The notes under the pieces were generated by a model, which worked only from the letters and a program-made list of their open reading frames with translations, had not been told where the DNA came from and did no database searches. Source: Meandrina meandrites (taxonomy: Eukaryota; Cnidaria; Anthozoa; Scleractinia; Meandrinidae). Taken from it: a stretch of 64,000 nucleotides of DNA. Of this stretch, positions 15,001-25,400 are shown piece after piece (positions within the stretch are counted from its first letter, which is position 1; the number at the start of each line of letters is the position of its first letter). The stretch is from contig OY855913.1 of assembly GCA_963693305.1 (NCBI GenBank), positions 270,501 through 334,500 of the forward strand, in the 5' to 3' direction. The position numbers were made by a program, and so were the translations under genes.

Positions 15001-16688
15001 TCTTTGGTTGTTTTTAATAAAAGAACTATTCCACTCGCTCAGTGTTTACTAGTGGTACTTGTTGTAAAAATAGTTAACTCGGGGCGGATATTAACACAGA
15101 TAATTGCACGTTTCTTCAGAAATACGCACTCCGTGGATTTTATCGTGTACGACCGGGCACTGAAATCACTGGTATGGTAACCATTGTCGAGTGTTTAATT
15201 ATTCATAAGCTGTTGTTATTATCTCTAGACCGGTTCGCGACTAAGTTTGCCAGGATGCATCAGGAACGTAACAGTCAGCAATATTGACATTGGTCTGCCA
15301 ACTTCAGAATCCAAGATTCAAGATTGTTATCGGGACAGCCCTGCTTCTGGGGTCAGCTTCGAAGAGGGCGGCGGCTTCCTGAAAGTTGGTAAGTCTGTTG
15401 CCCAAGTTTGTATCCTGTGGCCCGTTAAGGTCGGGTTAAGTTCCTTAAGTGGCAGATGCTGAAGCAGGTGCTGAAGTTGGTTGACAAATCAATTTCAGTT
15501 CAACTTGATTTAGCCTCCGGTGGATCAAAGACTGACTTGACTTTCTTATTTCCTTAGCTAACGGATACACAGTGGGAAAAGATGAAGTCATCATGGTGGA
15601 ATTAAAACCAACATCACACACTGGCGTTTTGTTGTCGTCTTCAAGTGCCAAGGGGGACTACATTGTGTTAGAGATGATTAATGGCAGTGTAAGTATCGCT
15701 TGTGAATTGCGTACTCATTTTCCCATCCATAATCCGTTTTGCCAGGAGAAAGTGAAAACTTATTTCACCCGTTTCAATAAAAGCTGACTGGCAACTTCCT
15801 GCTTTAGATTATCTTCCGTGCAGAGAACGGTGGTGGTCAACTAGTGGTTGAATATGCTGCTCAGAACCCACTTGAGCTATGCGATGGACAATGGCATACG
15901 GTTAAAGCGTGGAAAGACAAGACTGTGGTACGGCTTCAAGTTGATGGCGGCTCTACACTGGAGGGAGGAGGCAAAGGCTCTCAGACCGACGCTAATATCT
16001 ACGATCCTCTTTATGTTGGAGGTATTCCCGGTGAGTACGCTAGACATTTGTACCTTGACTGTTAAGCTAGTGTTGTCAGTCTTACTGTTGTCCATTCGCA
16101 CTTCTGTAGAGTAGCGAACGACCTTTTAGTTTCACGTGCTATCGCCAACTCATTGCGCGCTTTCATTGAATGAGAGTCATCAAGAATTTTCTCACCTCTG
16201 AGGGTTGAAGATAACTCTAATCCTGTAACTATCGCTGGCTCGTTTTCCCTTTGCCCAGGCTTGTTATTTTATTGCTTAGACCGTTATTTTTTAAAGCTGT
16301 CTGTATGTTAGAGAAGCAATCAGCGAGGAGAAAGGGAGGACGAGATTCACTTTACTGGGATCCCTGTAGATCATCACGGGGGGTTTTGCCCTGCAAAAAG
16401 GGAATTTGTATTGGCTGGGACAAACTGGTAATCCTTTTGAAGAGTCGGTCGGCTAGAGTTCTAAATTTGTGTTTCTGATGTAATGTACCTTAATAACTAT
16501 TTTTCGCTGTACTCCATTTTACCGCAGACGGCGTGGTCGCTAAGGGTGTGACTGCTACCGAGCCGTACACAGGGTGTATACGTAACTTACAGTCTATGGA
16601 CCCAGGAAAGCAACCGAAAACTTTGTATCTGACTAAACCTATTGAGATGGCTGGAAATGTCTACCTTGGAGGATGTCCTTACAACTAA
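44..16688 (+). CDS. Laminin subunit alpha-like, C-terminal part (LG2-LG5), 5' partial
   Basis: Secreted basement-membrane protein; laminin alpha LG domains bind cell-surface receptors. Thirteen exons join in consistent phase: 44-561, 1758-1860, 3618-3773, 4285-4427, 4801-5001, 6610-6725, 7189-7438, 7870-8053, 13997-14152, 15229-15388, 15558-15688, 15808-16030, 16528-16688 (stop TAA at 16686). They total 2502 nt, 833 codons. Four laminin G domains are visible: exons 1-2, exons 3-5, exons 7-9 and exons 10-13, with typical GKWH(F/T)V, LGG and GC(L/I) signatures. Exons 6-7 form a linker with an acidic stretch followed by a Thr/Pro-rich segment, the position of the LG3-LG4 spacer in laminin alpha chains. 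The 5' part of the gene (short arm, coiled coil, LG1) lies outside the window. Perlecan, agrin or other LG proteins are less likely because no EGF modules lie between the LG domains and the linker fits laminin alpha. Confidence 0.9.
562..1757 (+). other. Laminin intron 1, no feature seen
   Basis: AT-rich intron between the first two visible laminin exons. I see no ORF, RNA gene or clear inverted repeat in it. Confidence 0.6.
2016..2373. repeat. Terminal-inverted-repeat element in laminin intron 2
   Basis: A 22-bp perfect inverted repeat, beginning TAATATCATGGGTGACAAAT at the left and mirrored at 2352-2373, bounds about 358 bp without coding capacity. It looks like a non-autonomous DNA transposon (MITE). 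The target duplication is unclear because the ends are AT-rich. Confidence 0.65.
2377..2537. repeat. Palindromic foldback element
   Basis: The two halves are reverse complements with few mismatches. The left arm runs from GGTAACCAAATGG through GTGAAATTAGGAAATAATTT and the right arm mirrors it to CCATTTGATTACC. The centre is near 2457. It lies only 3 bp from the element at 2016-2373. Confidence 0.7.
2541..3495. repeat. Composite of hairpin repeats in laminin intron 2
   Basis: Contains an inverted repeat at about 2610-2746 (CTTATTAATCGAG against ATTAATGAG, with GTCCGTACTGTA against TACAGTACGGAC) and a mirrored motif near 3425-3490 (CCGTACTGTAGAATACGG, TTGAGAGATATAATAATAA). The segment TAATCCATCAAATATTTTTC at 2545 recurs at about 5980, so this is dispersed repeat material. 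No coding capacity recognised. Confidence 0.5.
4452..4526. mobile_element. 75-bp perfect palindrome MITE with 9-bp target duplication
   Basis: A 37-bp arm starting TACCCTGCGAGCAGAGTC, one central base, then the exact reverse complement. It is flanked by direct repeats GTGATTTAT at 4443-4451 and 4527-4535. A 9-bp duplication is typical of Mutator-like elements. It lies in the laminin intron 24 bp after the 4285-4427 exon. Confidence 0.85.
5280..5414. repeat. Hairpin element in laminin intron 5
   Basis: The left arm CTTATTAACTGAGC then GGTCTGTATGGGAGAATCTT is mirrored at the right up to GCTCGGTTAATAAG. Another mirrored pair, TTTATTATATGGCC near 5420 and GGCCATATAATAA near 5955, suggests a larger composite repeat. 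Confidence 0.6.
6298..6381. repeat. Short inverted repeat
   Basis: TGCACGGATATTTGTCC at the left is mirrored by GGACAATATCCGTGCA at the right. The following sequence (GCGCGTTCTTTTGACC, then ATGGCGCGAT) also occurs near 5218-5262, showing repeat kinship inside the same intron. Confidence 0.5.
8804..10572. mobile_element. Non-autonomous foldback DNA transposon, copy 1 (9-bp duplication)
   Basis: The ends are inverted repeats starting GGGTCTCTGTAAAATGCTGA, followed by tandem units of ATGGCGG and ATGCGGATGG type. The flanking 9-bp direct repeats GTTGTGAAT at 8795-8803 and 10573-10581 are exact. No transposase is seen. Long tandem-repeat ends with a 9-bp duplication fit a foldback or Mutator-like non-autonomous element. 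It lies in the 5.9 kb laminin intron between exons 7870-8053 and 13997-14152. Confidence 0.85.
10614..12841. mobile_element. Same foldback transposon family, copy 2, opposite orientation
   Basis: Shares ends and most of its interior with the copy at 8804-10572 but reads in the reverse direction. It has its own exact 9-bp duplication, CCTGCTAAC, at 10605-10613 and 12842-12850, so it is an independent insertion. It is longer because a 380-bp element is nested inside. Together the copies form a palindrome of about 4 kb. Confidence 0.85.
11707..12086. mobile_element. Nested 380-bp MITE with 9-bp target duplication
   Basis: Inverted ends CAACCTCGTTCCCAGGGTCT and the mirror, with TGGTCACGTG motifs further in. 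It is flanked by GCCTCAGCC at 11698-11706 and 12087-12095. The matching stretch of copy 1 near 9470-9500 lacks the insert, so copy 1 acts as the empty site. No coding capacity. Confidence 0.85.
14235..14863. mobile_element. piggyBac-like TTAA-flanked non-autonomous element, copy A
   Basis: Bounded by TTAA at both ends with inverted ends GACGGAATCC(G/A)CCAGGA. Inside, a segment of about 100 bp starting ACCAAAATTATTTACACC occurs twice about 210 bp apart. A close copy sits at 22710-23341. No transposase ORF. It lies in the laminin intron before exon 15229. Confidence 0.75.
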
Positions 16689-16951
16689 GCCACCATGAAT
16701 GAATGTTCGCTTGTTACTTCTCAGTACGAATTTATTTGTTACAGATTTATCGCTTGCTATGTTCTACATACCGCGTGCCAAGCTTTCAAAAAAAAGTTAG
16801 TACTTTTGCAAAGGCTTTTTGTTTAGTTTAGTCTATCATAAAGTTAAAAACTATAACCGCCAAAGTTAGAACTGTCAATTGAGCTGTGCAAGCAAATAAA
16901 AAAGCACTCTATTTTAGTAACATAAGTACCTTTTTACCATTTTGTATCTAC

Positions 16952-16957
16952 AATAAA
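16952..16957 (+). terminator. Polyadenylation signal AATAAA of the laminin alpha-like gene
   Basis: AATAAA lies about 265 nt after the laminin stop codon. A second AATAAA at 16895-16900 is an alternative. Supported by position only. Confidence 0.5.
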
Positions 16958-17093
16958 ATTAAAGCTTTTGAACGCATTCTTGTGGCGTAATGTTATCCGT
17001 CTGTCATTGCCTTGGTCTAACGTGACAAGTTCTGGTTATAACCAGCCAAAACTGGTGATAACCTGTATTGCCGTATAAACGTATGTGGTGTAC

Positions 17094-19943
17094 TTACTTA
17101 CTTACTTAGGCCCGTCGCTCCAAGTGGAGCATAGGCCATCAACAACAGCTCTCCAGCGAACTCTAACTTGGGCTGCTCGCACAACTTCTTTCCAGGTGTA
17201 GCCCATCATCCTAAGCTCTGTATCCGTGTCGCTATTTTTGGGTCGCCCTCTCCTTCTCTTCCCTTGTGGATTCCAGGTCAGGGACTGGCGAGTGATGTTA
17301 CTTGCTTCTTTCCGCAGGGTATGGCCAATCCAGCCCCATTTCCTCTTTAGCATCTGTCTTCCTACTGGCTCTTGATCACCTCGCTGCCACAGCTCTTCGT
17401 TCCGAATTTTCACAGGCCACCAGATGTTTAGGATACGTCTCAGGCAACTGTTTATGAATGTTTGGATCTTCTGTAGTGCCTTTTTTGTTCGTCTCCACGT
17501 CTCTGACCCATAAAGGAGAACCGATTTAACATTTGAATTGAAGATGCGAAGCTTGGTTTCAGTCCTGATTTCCTTGGACTTCCAGATGTTTCCGAGCATG
17601 TTAAACGCTGCCCTTGCCTTGCCAATTCTTGCTCCTACATCTACATCTGTACCTCCTTCTTTGTCAATAGCACTGCCAAGGTATGTGAACGAGTCCACCT
17701 CCTCTAGCTGCTCTCCTCCTACTGTGATTGGATTCTCATTGGTAGTGTTGATCCTCATGACCTTTGATTTACCCCTGTTGATCTTTAAACCAGTCCTTTC
17801 TGATGTTGCTGCCAATCTGGTGGTCTTGCCCTGCATCTGGTCATGGTTATGTGAGAGAAGAGCCAGATCATCGGCGAAGTCTAAGTCCTCCAACTGTGTC
17901 CAAAGGGTCCACTGAATCCCATTCTTCTTTCCCTCTGTGGTGGTTCTCATAATCCAGTCAATAACAAGAAGAAACATGAAAGGTGATAGTAAGCATCCTT
18001 GACGGACACCAGTCCTGACATTGAAGCAGTCTGAGAGCTGGCCTCTGTGCACCACTCTGCATGACATTCCCTCATAAGTTCGCTGAATGAGTGTAATGAT
18101 CTTTTCTGGTATGCCATAGTGTTTAAGTAACTTCCACAGAGTTTCTCTGTCCACACTATCAAAGGCCTTCTCATAGTCAATACAATTGACGTAAAGAGAC
18201 GAGTTCCACTCCAGAGATTTCTCTACTATTATGCGAAGAGTGGCAATATGATCTGTGCATGACCTGTCCTGTCTAAAGCCAGCTTGCTGGTCTCGTAGTC
18301 GGTTGTCGACTGCTGCTTTCATTCGTTCTAAAAGAATTCTGTTTAGGACTTTGCCTGGAATCGATAAAAGAGTGATCCCCCTGTAATTAGTACAGACCCT
18401 CAAGTCTCCTTTCTTTGGTAGTTTGATAAGAAGTCCTTCTTTCCAGTCCCTTGGAATCTCTTCCTCCTCCCAGATGTTTTCGAATAATCTGTAGAGAATT
18501 TCAGTGGAAGTGCCTATGTCTACCTTGAGAGCTTCTGCAGGAACACTATCTATCCCAGCTGCCTTACCATTCTTCAGTGCCTGGATTGCTTTTCTAATCT
18601 CATGCCGTGATGGTTTAGCACAATTAATAGACAGCTCTGTCTCTGCTGGAGGTATATCTGGGGGATCTTCTGGGCCTGGTCTATTAAGGAGCTCACTGAA
18701 ATGCTCCACCCATCTCTTTAGCTGTTCCTCTGTTGATGTCAATATTTTCCCCTGCTTGTCTTTAATTGGCTTGTCTGTCACTTGGTATCTTGCAGCAAGC
18801 TTCTTAGTTGTATTGTAGAGCTCTTTCATATTCCCCCTTGCTGCTGCTTCCTCCGCTTGCCTGGCTAGATTGTCGATGTGGCTCCTCTTATCTCTCTTTA
18901 TACTCCTCCTCACCTCTTGGTGGGCCCTTGTGTACTGCTGTTGTGCTGCTGCCTTACTTGCTCTTGTTCTACACGTGTTCAATATGGCCTTCCTCTTCCT
19001 TCTCTCTTGTATCTTCTGCAGAGTTTCCGCTGTCATCCAGTCCTTATGTTGGGTCGTTTTCCTGCCAACAGTCTCCTCGCATGTCTTAGTCCACATCTTC
19101 TTCGTCTGCTGCCACTTCTCTTCAAGCTGCACGTTTTCATCATCATAAAGCTGCTGGAGCACCTGGTACCTGTTGGCGAGGTTGATCTTGAACATATCTG
19201 CAGTCTCCTTGTCCCTCAACAGGTCCACATTATACCTTGTTCTAGTGGTAGGAGAAGGTGGTTTGCAGCGCTTTAGGCGTAGCTTGAGATTTGCCAAAAC
19301 CATATGATGATCGGATGCTGCATCTGCTCCTCTTTTGACTCTCACATCCTGTAAAGCACGCCTGAACCTCCGACATATACACACATGGTCGATCTGATTT
19401 TCTGTCATGTGGTCGGGTGACATCCACGTTGCTTTATGGATGCGCCTGTGTTCGAAAACACTGCCCCCAATGACCAGGTTGTTTTGTGCACAGAATTCTG
19501 CAAACTGTTCACCGTTTTCGTTCATCCTTCCAAGCCCATGCTTGCCCATGACCTGCTCATACCCAGTGTTGTCAGCTCCTATCTTCGCGTTCAGATCTCC
19601 CATGAGTATAGTGACATCCCTATCGCCTTGGTTGTTAACTACACTCTGCAGTTGGTCATAGAATTCTTCCTTCTTTTCATCTTCAGCATCATTCGTAGGT
19701 GCATAGCACTGTATGATGTTAATATCGATGTTTTTCTTTTTGGTGGCGAATTTGGCCGTGATAATCCGTGAACTGACTGCTTCCTGGCCGATGAGTGCTC
19801 GTTGTGTTTCCTTGGCTAGCATGATTGCCACGCCCTCTGTGTGTGGTGCACCCTCGTCCTCGTGTCCAGAATATAACACTGTCTGACCTGATAATAATTG
19901 CAACTGACCTGATTGATTCCACCGTGTCTCACAGAGACCTAGC
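17094..19943 (-). mobile_element. LINE retrotransposon, 5'-truncated, RTE-like, with 17-bp target duplication
   Basis: Direct repeats of 17 bp, AAACGTATGTGGTGTAC, at 17077-17093 and 19944-19960 bound the insertion. The 3' end on the minus strand is a TAAG microsatellite rather than poly(A), and the ORF stop falls inside that tail, so there is almost no 3' UTR; both traits are usual in RTE-type LINEs. The 5' end is cut inside the endonuclease domain. Clade assignment is inference. Confidence 0.85.
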
Positions 19944-20026
19944 AAACGTATGTGGTGTACCGTTGATAAAAATGATATCACGTGTGGATAACGGCGGGAT
20001 AGCGTTTTTATCCGTTTTTCTGCCAC
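17102..20026 (-). CDS. LINE ORF: apurinic-type endonuclease (N-truncated) plus reverse transcriptase
   Basis: Uninterrupted 974-codon frame. The first 27 residues come from host DNA upstream of the insertion, not from the element: the element boundary at 19943 falls just before LLGLCETRW. Endonuclease motifs follow: CETRW, LMGDLNAKIG, NQIDHV and SDHHMV. The reverse transcriptase has NYRGITLL, DYEKAFDSVDR, TGVRQGCLLSPF, the catalytic FADDLALL and a FTYLGS motif. The C-terminal region has the GRPK and WRAVVDG pattern common to LINE proteins. The endonuclease N-terminus (first catalytic strand) is missing, so the copy is unlikely to be fully active despite the open frame. Confidence 0.9.
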   Translation of the reverse strand: MAEKRIKTLSRRYPHVISFLSTVHHIRLLGLCETRWNQSGQLQLLSGQTVLYSGHEDEGAPHTEGVAIMLAKETQRALIGQEAVSSRIITAKFATKKKNIDINIIQCYAPTNDAEDEKKEEFYDQLQSVVNNQGDRDVTILMGDLNAKIGADNTGYEQVMGKHGLGRMNENGEQFAEFCAQNNLVIGGSVFEHRRIHKATWMSPDHMTENQIDHVCICRRFRRALQDVRVKRGADAASDHHMVLANLKLRLKRCKPPSPTTRTRYNVDLLRDKETADMFKINLANRYQVLQQLYDDENVQLEEKWQQTKKMWTKTCEETVGRKTTQHKDWMTAETLQKIQERRKRKAILNTCRTRASKAAAQQQYTRAHQEVRRSIKRDKRSHIDNLARQAEEAAARGNMKELYNTTKKLAARYQVTDKPIKDKQGKILTSTEEQLKRWVEHFSELLNRPGPEDPPDIPPAETELSINCAKPSRHEIRKAIQALKNGKAAGIDSVPAEALKVDIGTSTEILYRLFENIWEEEEIPRDWKEGLLIKLPKKGDLRVCTNYRGITLLSIPGKVLNRILLERMKAAVDNRLRDQQAGFRQDRSCTDHIATLRIIVEKSLEWNSSLYVNCIDYEKAFDSVDRETLWKLLKHYGIPEKIITLIQRTYEGMSCRVVHRGQLSDCFNVRTGVRQGCLLSPFMFLLVIDWIMRTTTEGKKNGIQWTLWTQLEDLDFADDLALLSHNHDQMQGKTTRLAATSERTGLKINRGKSKVMRINTTNENPITVGGEQLEEVDSFTYLGSAIDKEGGTDVDVGARIGKARAAFNMLGNIWKSKEIRTETKLRIFNSNVKSVLLYGSETWRRTKKALQKIQTFINSCLRRILNIWWPVKIRNEELWQRGDQEPVGRQMLKRKWGWIGHTLRKEASNITRQSLTWNPQGKRRRGRPKNSDTDTELRMMGYTWKEVVRAAQVRVRWRAVVDGLCSTWSDGPK

Positions 20027-20261
20027 TATGTTTACCTAAAAAGAAAAATTACTTGGTCCCTTGGAGGTGCGAAATTTCATTGAGTGTGGAAAAATATTTC
20101 ACGAGTGAGTGAACTGAACGAGCAAAATATTTTTCAACATGAGAAGAGGAATTTTGTATCTCCGTGCGGCTATATAATATCCCTCATCTACTGCATGTGG
20201 TGCGTTGTACACCATGATGTCTGAACCTTGATGCTGTTAGACCTCGCTCATTCCCTCCCTC

Positions 20262-20672
20262 TATACAGCTATTTCAATTAACGTTGTCGGATTAAATCTT
20301 CAAACCTACAAGTCAAGACCGAATGGTGCCATGGGTATTTACTGCCATTTGCATATCACCATTGAGGAAATCTACAAGTTTGTATTTTTGCACGTGGAAT
20401 ATTTGTTTTTCTTTCCGTGAAACCTTTCTTGTATCTTTTCTTTCGCCGTTATGCGGTTTGGATTATTCTTTTTAAATGAAATGAGGCGAAAAAGGATCTT
20501 TTCTACACATGTCTGAAGAGAAAGGAAACGAAAAACGTCTCGTTTGCTATATCGCTGTATCTCATTAGTATTCAGCACGCGTGGAACACTCTTTCTTCGC
20601 CCATACTACCTTTCGGTCTTGCCTTTAAGCTTTGAGCTTCAATCCGACAACGTTAATTGAAATAGCTGTATA
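20262..20672. mobile_element. Terminal-inverted-repeat element, about 411 bp
   Basis: Inverted ends TATACAGCTATTTCAATTAA continuing through CGTTGTCGGATT, mirrored exactly at the right. The ends are consistent with a TA target duplication (Tc1/mariner-type MITE), though the TATA context makes this uncertain. No coding capacity. Confidence 0.7.
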
Positions 20673-21420
20673 TGTTTAAAGTCAAATTGTTTTCACGTTA
20701 ATTTATTTTCACCCCAAGTGAATCTGTTTCAAACTGAGGACAACACTCGTAATTTGATTTCTTATAAAGGAATTTAAATTGTTTAACCTGACTTTTAGTG
20801 TTGTATTTACCTCAATTGCATCCATTTTGAAATCACTTGTTATCCTTGCAATCTGATTGGCTCGCAGTGGTGCGATTTCTTCAAGAAGCACCACTTTTTG
20901 TGCTAAATTGCATCTTTTTTGTTTACTGGATCAATAAAATATTGCTGAAATCCTGTATTTGGATAGCCGTTCGTGGAGCAGGAACGCGTGACGAGCCCAA
21001 AGTCGCCTGTGAAGGAGGCTAGCATTTGGACGATTAAATTGGATGTAATAAAATGGTAATTAAACTTCGTGTTGTGCAATTTTGTTCTGACATTTTACTT
21101 GTGACACAGGGAGACCACAATAGTTGAGGAAATTAATAAAGACTATTACTCAGGTGGCTTCACTCGTAGACACGAACGCAGCTATCGTGTGCAGAGCTGT
21201 TCAAGTGCGCGATCGGATCTGAAATATACTAATTTTGAGGGTGGTGAAGGGTATTTTCGTGACCCGTGATCGGCCCTTTCTATTTCCCTTGAAATGTGAA
21301 ATGGCTTTATTTTTCATCGTAAATTCCATAGTCGCCGTGAACCGTGATTTTCCTAAACGTTCTCTTATTTTCGTGAATTGTAAAAGGGCTGTTTTATTAT
21401 CCGTTAAGCGTTAACTATAA

Positions 21421-21441
21421 CCCCCCCCCCCCCCCCCCCCC
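21421..21441. repeat. Poly-C homopolymer tract (21 bp)
   Basis: A run of 21 C residues directly visible; an assembly-prone tract. Confidence 0.9.
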
Positions 21442-22497
21442 TTACCACCTTACATATATCATATATCAATAAGGTTGAGTTGTATTAATGTTTTAGATTT
21501 CAGGGTCTAACTGTATTCAAGTTCCCAACCACTCCCCTACCCCAGCGTCCTGGGCTGAGAAAGACAAAGACGAATGCCTCATCGCGCACCGTCTGAAGCG
21601 ATTACGTAGAAAAAGTTAAGACAAGACAAGGTAGTACTACAAGGCTGGTAGTGGTGGGATGGGGCAGTCTCTTCAGTTATGAACTCTTGTTTGAATGTTA
21701 GAGGATTTTCATATTTTATTCTTTTCAGCATCTATAATTTACAATAAATCTTCAGCATTTCTCATAGTTACACAAGGGTGAGAAAAATAGGCGAGTCAAT
21801 GAAATACTCACATTATATGTACAAACCCACTTTTTGCCCCTCCCTCCCCTCCCACAAATAACTTACTATTAACCACACTTACAGTTCCTCTGAGCTTACA
21901 TGATAAACATGCATTTAAATACAGCTACAGTACTATCGCAGGATAAAAAGATGAACTATTTCTAGTTTTGAATGGATCAAAATGACTAAGAGATATTTCC
22001 TAAACAAGTAAGCCGATATTTATTTATTTAATAACTATCTTGTTCTGTAAAATTTCCTTGGCCAAATATCTCTAACATTAAATAATATGCAGAAAAATGT
22101 ATCCTAAAATTGGACTTGTCAATTGCAAAGTAATTACATTTAGTGCCTAATTATAAAACTCTTTATTCCGAATGTTTTGCAAATTGAGCATCTAATTAAC
22201 GGATTTAATAATATTTTTACAATCATTCCTTGGTTGCCATTCATTTACAACGCAATTTGTTTTAAAGATTTTGCCTGCATAAAAATGATATTAAGAAGAG
22301 AAACGAAATGTTATTGATAATGAAATGTAGTGGCAAAAAGTACCTCACCAAACCCCAAATATTGTGTAGATTGCTTCATTTTCTTTTTTTACACAACTTG
22401 AAAATATTATAAATTAAACAATAGATTCTCTAGCAAAAAAGAACATTCACCATAAACAGCACATGTAAAACTCTAACAAAGCCTATGAAAGTTCTAG

Positions 22498-25400
22498 CTA
22501 CCATATTCTGGAGTGTAAAGCTTGTAGTGAGCTTTTTGATATTGTCCCATGTGTTTGTGCATAACTTTCATAAGGTGATCGGCTAAGGCTGGGGTTGGGC
22601 ACTGGTTTCCTTGCAGGTCTGTGAATTGATTTTGCTGAGGGAGGTCTTTGAGCTGGAACCTAGAAATCAAAAACAAAACCTACTCTTATACTGAATACAT
22701 GTAATGCGTTTAAGACGGAATCCGCCAGGACTTCGAGTAGCTACTGGACAAAATTATGTACCAAAATTATTTACACCTTATTGCAAGCTTTTGTGTTACT
22801 GCTTCAAATATCTTATCAAAAGAAATCTTTTCTAACAACACCAAACATCGAAAACCGATTTCGAAGTTCCGCTGAATTCCACTAAAAATCGCTTAAAAGA
22901 CGTGAGCTTTTGCCTATAGCTTGTGAACTTTGAATTTCATTTTCTCAGGCTCTGATAAGAAATTGTTGTACCAAAATTATTTACACCTTATTGCAAACTT
23001 TTGTGTTACTGCTTCAAATATCTTATCAAAAGAAATATTTTCTAACAACACCAAACACCGAAAACAAATTTTGAATTTTCCACTGAGTTCCACTGAATCG
23101 CTTAAAGACGATTTTACAAAATGGCTGCACGTGAGAATTTGCCTATACCTTGTGAACTTTGAAATTCATTTTCTAAGACTCTGATAAGAAGTTGTTGTCG
23201 GTGTTATCAGGGATTATTACTTACATCTTTACCTTTTATTTAGGGTAGAAAATAACGCAATAGGATTTAAATTATTCTGGTACTCGATTTTTGTCCAACT
23301 TAAATAAATATTACTCGACGTCCTGGTGGATTCCGTCTTAAAGGAACTGATTTCAAATGATTGAAGTCCAGAGATAGTGTGAAATCAGACAATCCAAACA
23401 TGAACAAAATAATTGAACAAGGAAACTAAAGCTGTTTTCTTAAAGATGAAATGTTCGTTTGCAACAAGCATGGGACAAAGAAAAAAATCAGACTCCCCAA
23501 CGGGAACCAAACCCATGGCCACCCAGGGCACTCTAACCACTTGGCTGCGAGAGACTCTTGGTGAGCTAGGCCATTTACTAGGTTCATATGTGACACGCGT
23601 CCTGCATACTGCTGGGATCAGCAAATTTATGTTGAAAGCATCATATGTGTATTACATAATGAAGATGGTAAATTTTAAGCTTGGTACATGTAAATAAATA
23701 ATAAAGATGGAATGTTCATTTGTCATGAGCTGTTTTCTAGAAACTCAGAGGAGAGGATAATTACTAACACATGCCCTCTAATTAAACTCTGTATGTCAAA
23801 ATCAGGATTTTTAGAAGGCTGAATTTTTTACAAAATGATAGCCTAAGGATATAAATTTGCAGGCAATGTTTTTCGAAATAAAAACAAAAAATGTATTAAA
23901 AAAAACTTAATATTTTAGCACAAAAGTCCTAACAACAACTTGCATGGCAAACAGTTTGTCCTGATGGTATTTTGAATTTAATGTGACAAGTTATTTATTC
24001 AAACTCACCATACGAGCACTGGTTACTTGCAGAAGTCTGTCAGCACTATTACTGCGCGTGATGATGGTGTTTTTAGGTTTTACTTGAGCAGATATTGGTC
24101 TTGTACGACCAGCTGGGTTTGGTCTGGGTGGAGACATAACCTAAAAGAACAAACAAAAGTTTCAGCACAGACCATTACACTGCAATGTTTACCACCATTT
24201 TTGGTTCATGATTGTTGCCTTGTCATAGGATCAGACAAGTAAAGATTTTTGAAGAGTGTCTTGCTCAAGACATTAAATGCTCTAAGTAAATAAAAAGCTT
24301 TGCTAAACTTACACTGTCATTTTCCAAGCTGTGTCTTCTCACCATCCCCTTACCAGCAGAAGGTGACCTTTGATGCTGGATCTTAGTAGTTCTTCCAAAT
24401 GCCACAGTGACACCATCACTCTTTTGTACTGGGGATTTGACTGGTGAGCTCTGAAGAGGTTGGCTGGCCTGTGCAATGCTTGGTGAAGTGTGGGTGTAGT
24501 TTTCAACTTGCTTGAGAGGCTGGGGATCTCTTTCTTGTTGCCTAGCCTGTTCAGCAGCCTGTGCTTGTTTCTGTCTCTGATCTTGAAGAAAAATCTCTCT
24601 TCTCTGTCTCCTGATGTTCGTTTTCTTCTGGATGATGCTCTACGCAAAACAACACAGGCAAAATGAATCAATTTTGCATCTGCTTTACTCAATGAGTGGA
24701 TTAGTGCAAGCAGCTCAGATGTCTGATAATCCGAATAGAATGGCTGTAAACTGTGGAACTAAAGGAGCAAAGTCAAGTATAAAAAAACTATAAATTCATC
24801 ACAATCAAGACAAACAGCACATGAGCACTAACCTCGTAAAGTTTGACACGATACTCCTCGACACTCAACTGAACGTCATCATTCAGAGCAGGAATCACAT
24901 CATAATCCATAGATGGTTCTTCTTCAGGGTTATGAAATCTTGCCACGAATGGATGCTTTAGAGCCTGTTCTGCTGTCAGTCGTTTGTCAGGGTTAAATTG
25001 AAGTAATCTCTTTAACAGATCAATGCCATCTGGTGGGGCACTAGGTATGACATCTTCAAGACTCCTCTTGGGTTTACAGGCCATTCTGTCCAATACCGAT
25101 GAACTGTACTGTGACTTGATACTATCAATATCTAATGTGAACATTAATAAAATCATTACATCACTTCTGAACAATTAATCACCTTTGGAGAGACAACTTA
25201 CATACTGCTGGGGTGCAAAAAATATTCAGTTCTATTTTTATGCAAACATTTCCTGTTGTTTCTAATATGTAAATCAACAGGAACTTGGAGCTTAACATGT
25301 GGTGCATTTTGATTCTGTATAAACTCAGCTAACCAGCTACTGGGGCATCAAACTTATTACTTACAGTACCAGCAACAATATTAACACTAAGTAATACTGC

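Larger units (their letters stand above)
19961..22497. other. Intergenic region between the LINE and the 3' end of MAPK15
   Basis: No gene recognised. It holds the inverted-repeat element at 20262-20672 and the poly-C tract at 21421-21441. TTTATT at 22162-22167 (AATAAA on the minus strand) could be the MAPK15 polyadenylation signal, 331 nt past the stop. Confidence 0.6.

Noticed and set aside
17168..19922. Many short ORFs on both strands across the LINE
   Set aside because: All lie inside the 974-codon reverse transcriptase frame and are its shadows.
22494..22676. 60-codon minus-strand ORF starting [10 protein letters not shown] as MAPK15 C-terminus
   Set aside because: It is in the wrong phase. 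The previous two exons end in phase 0, so the last exon reads [10 protein letters not shown] and stops at 22498.
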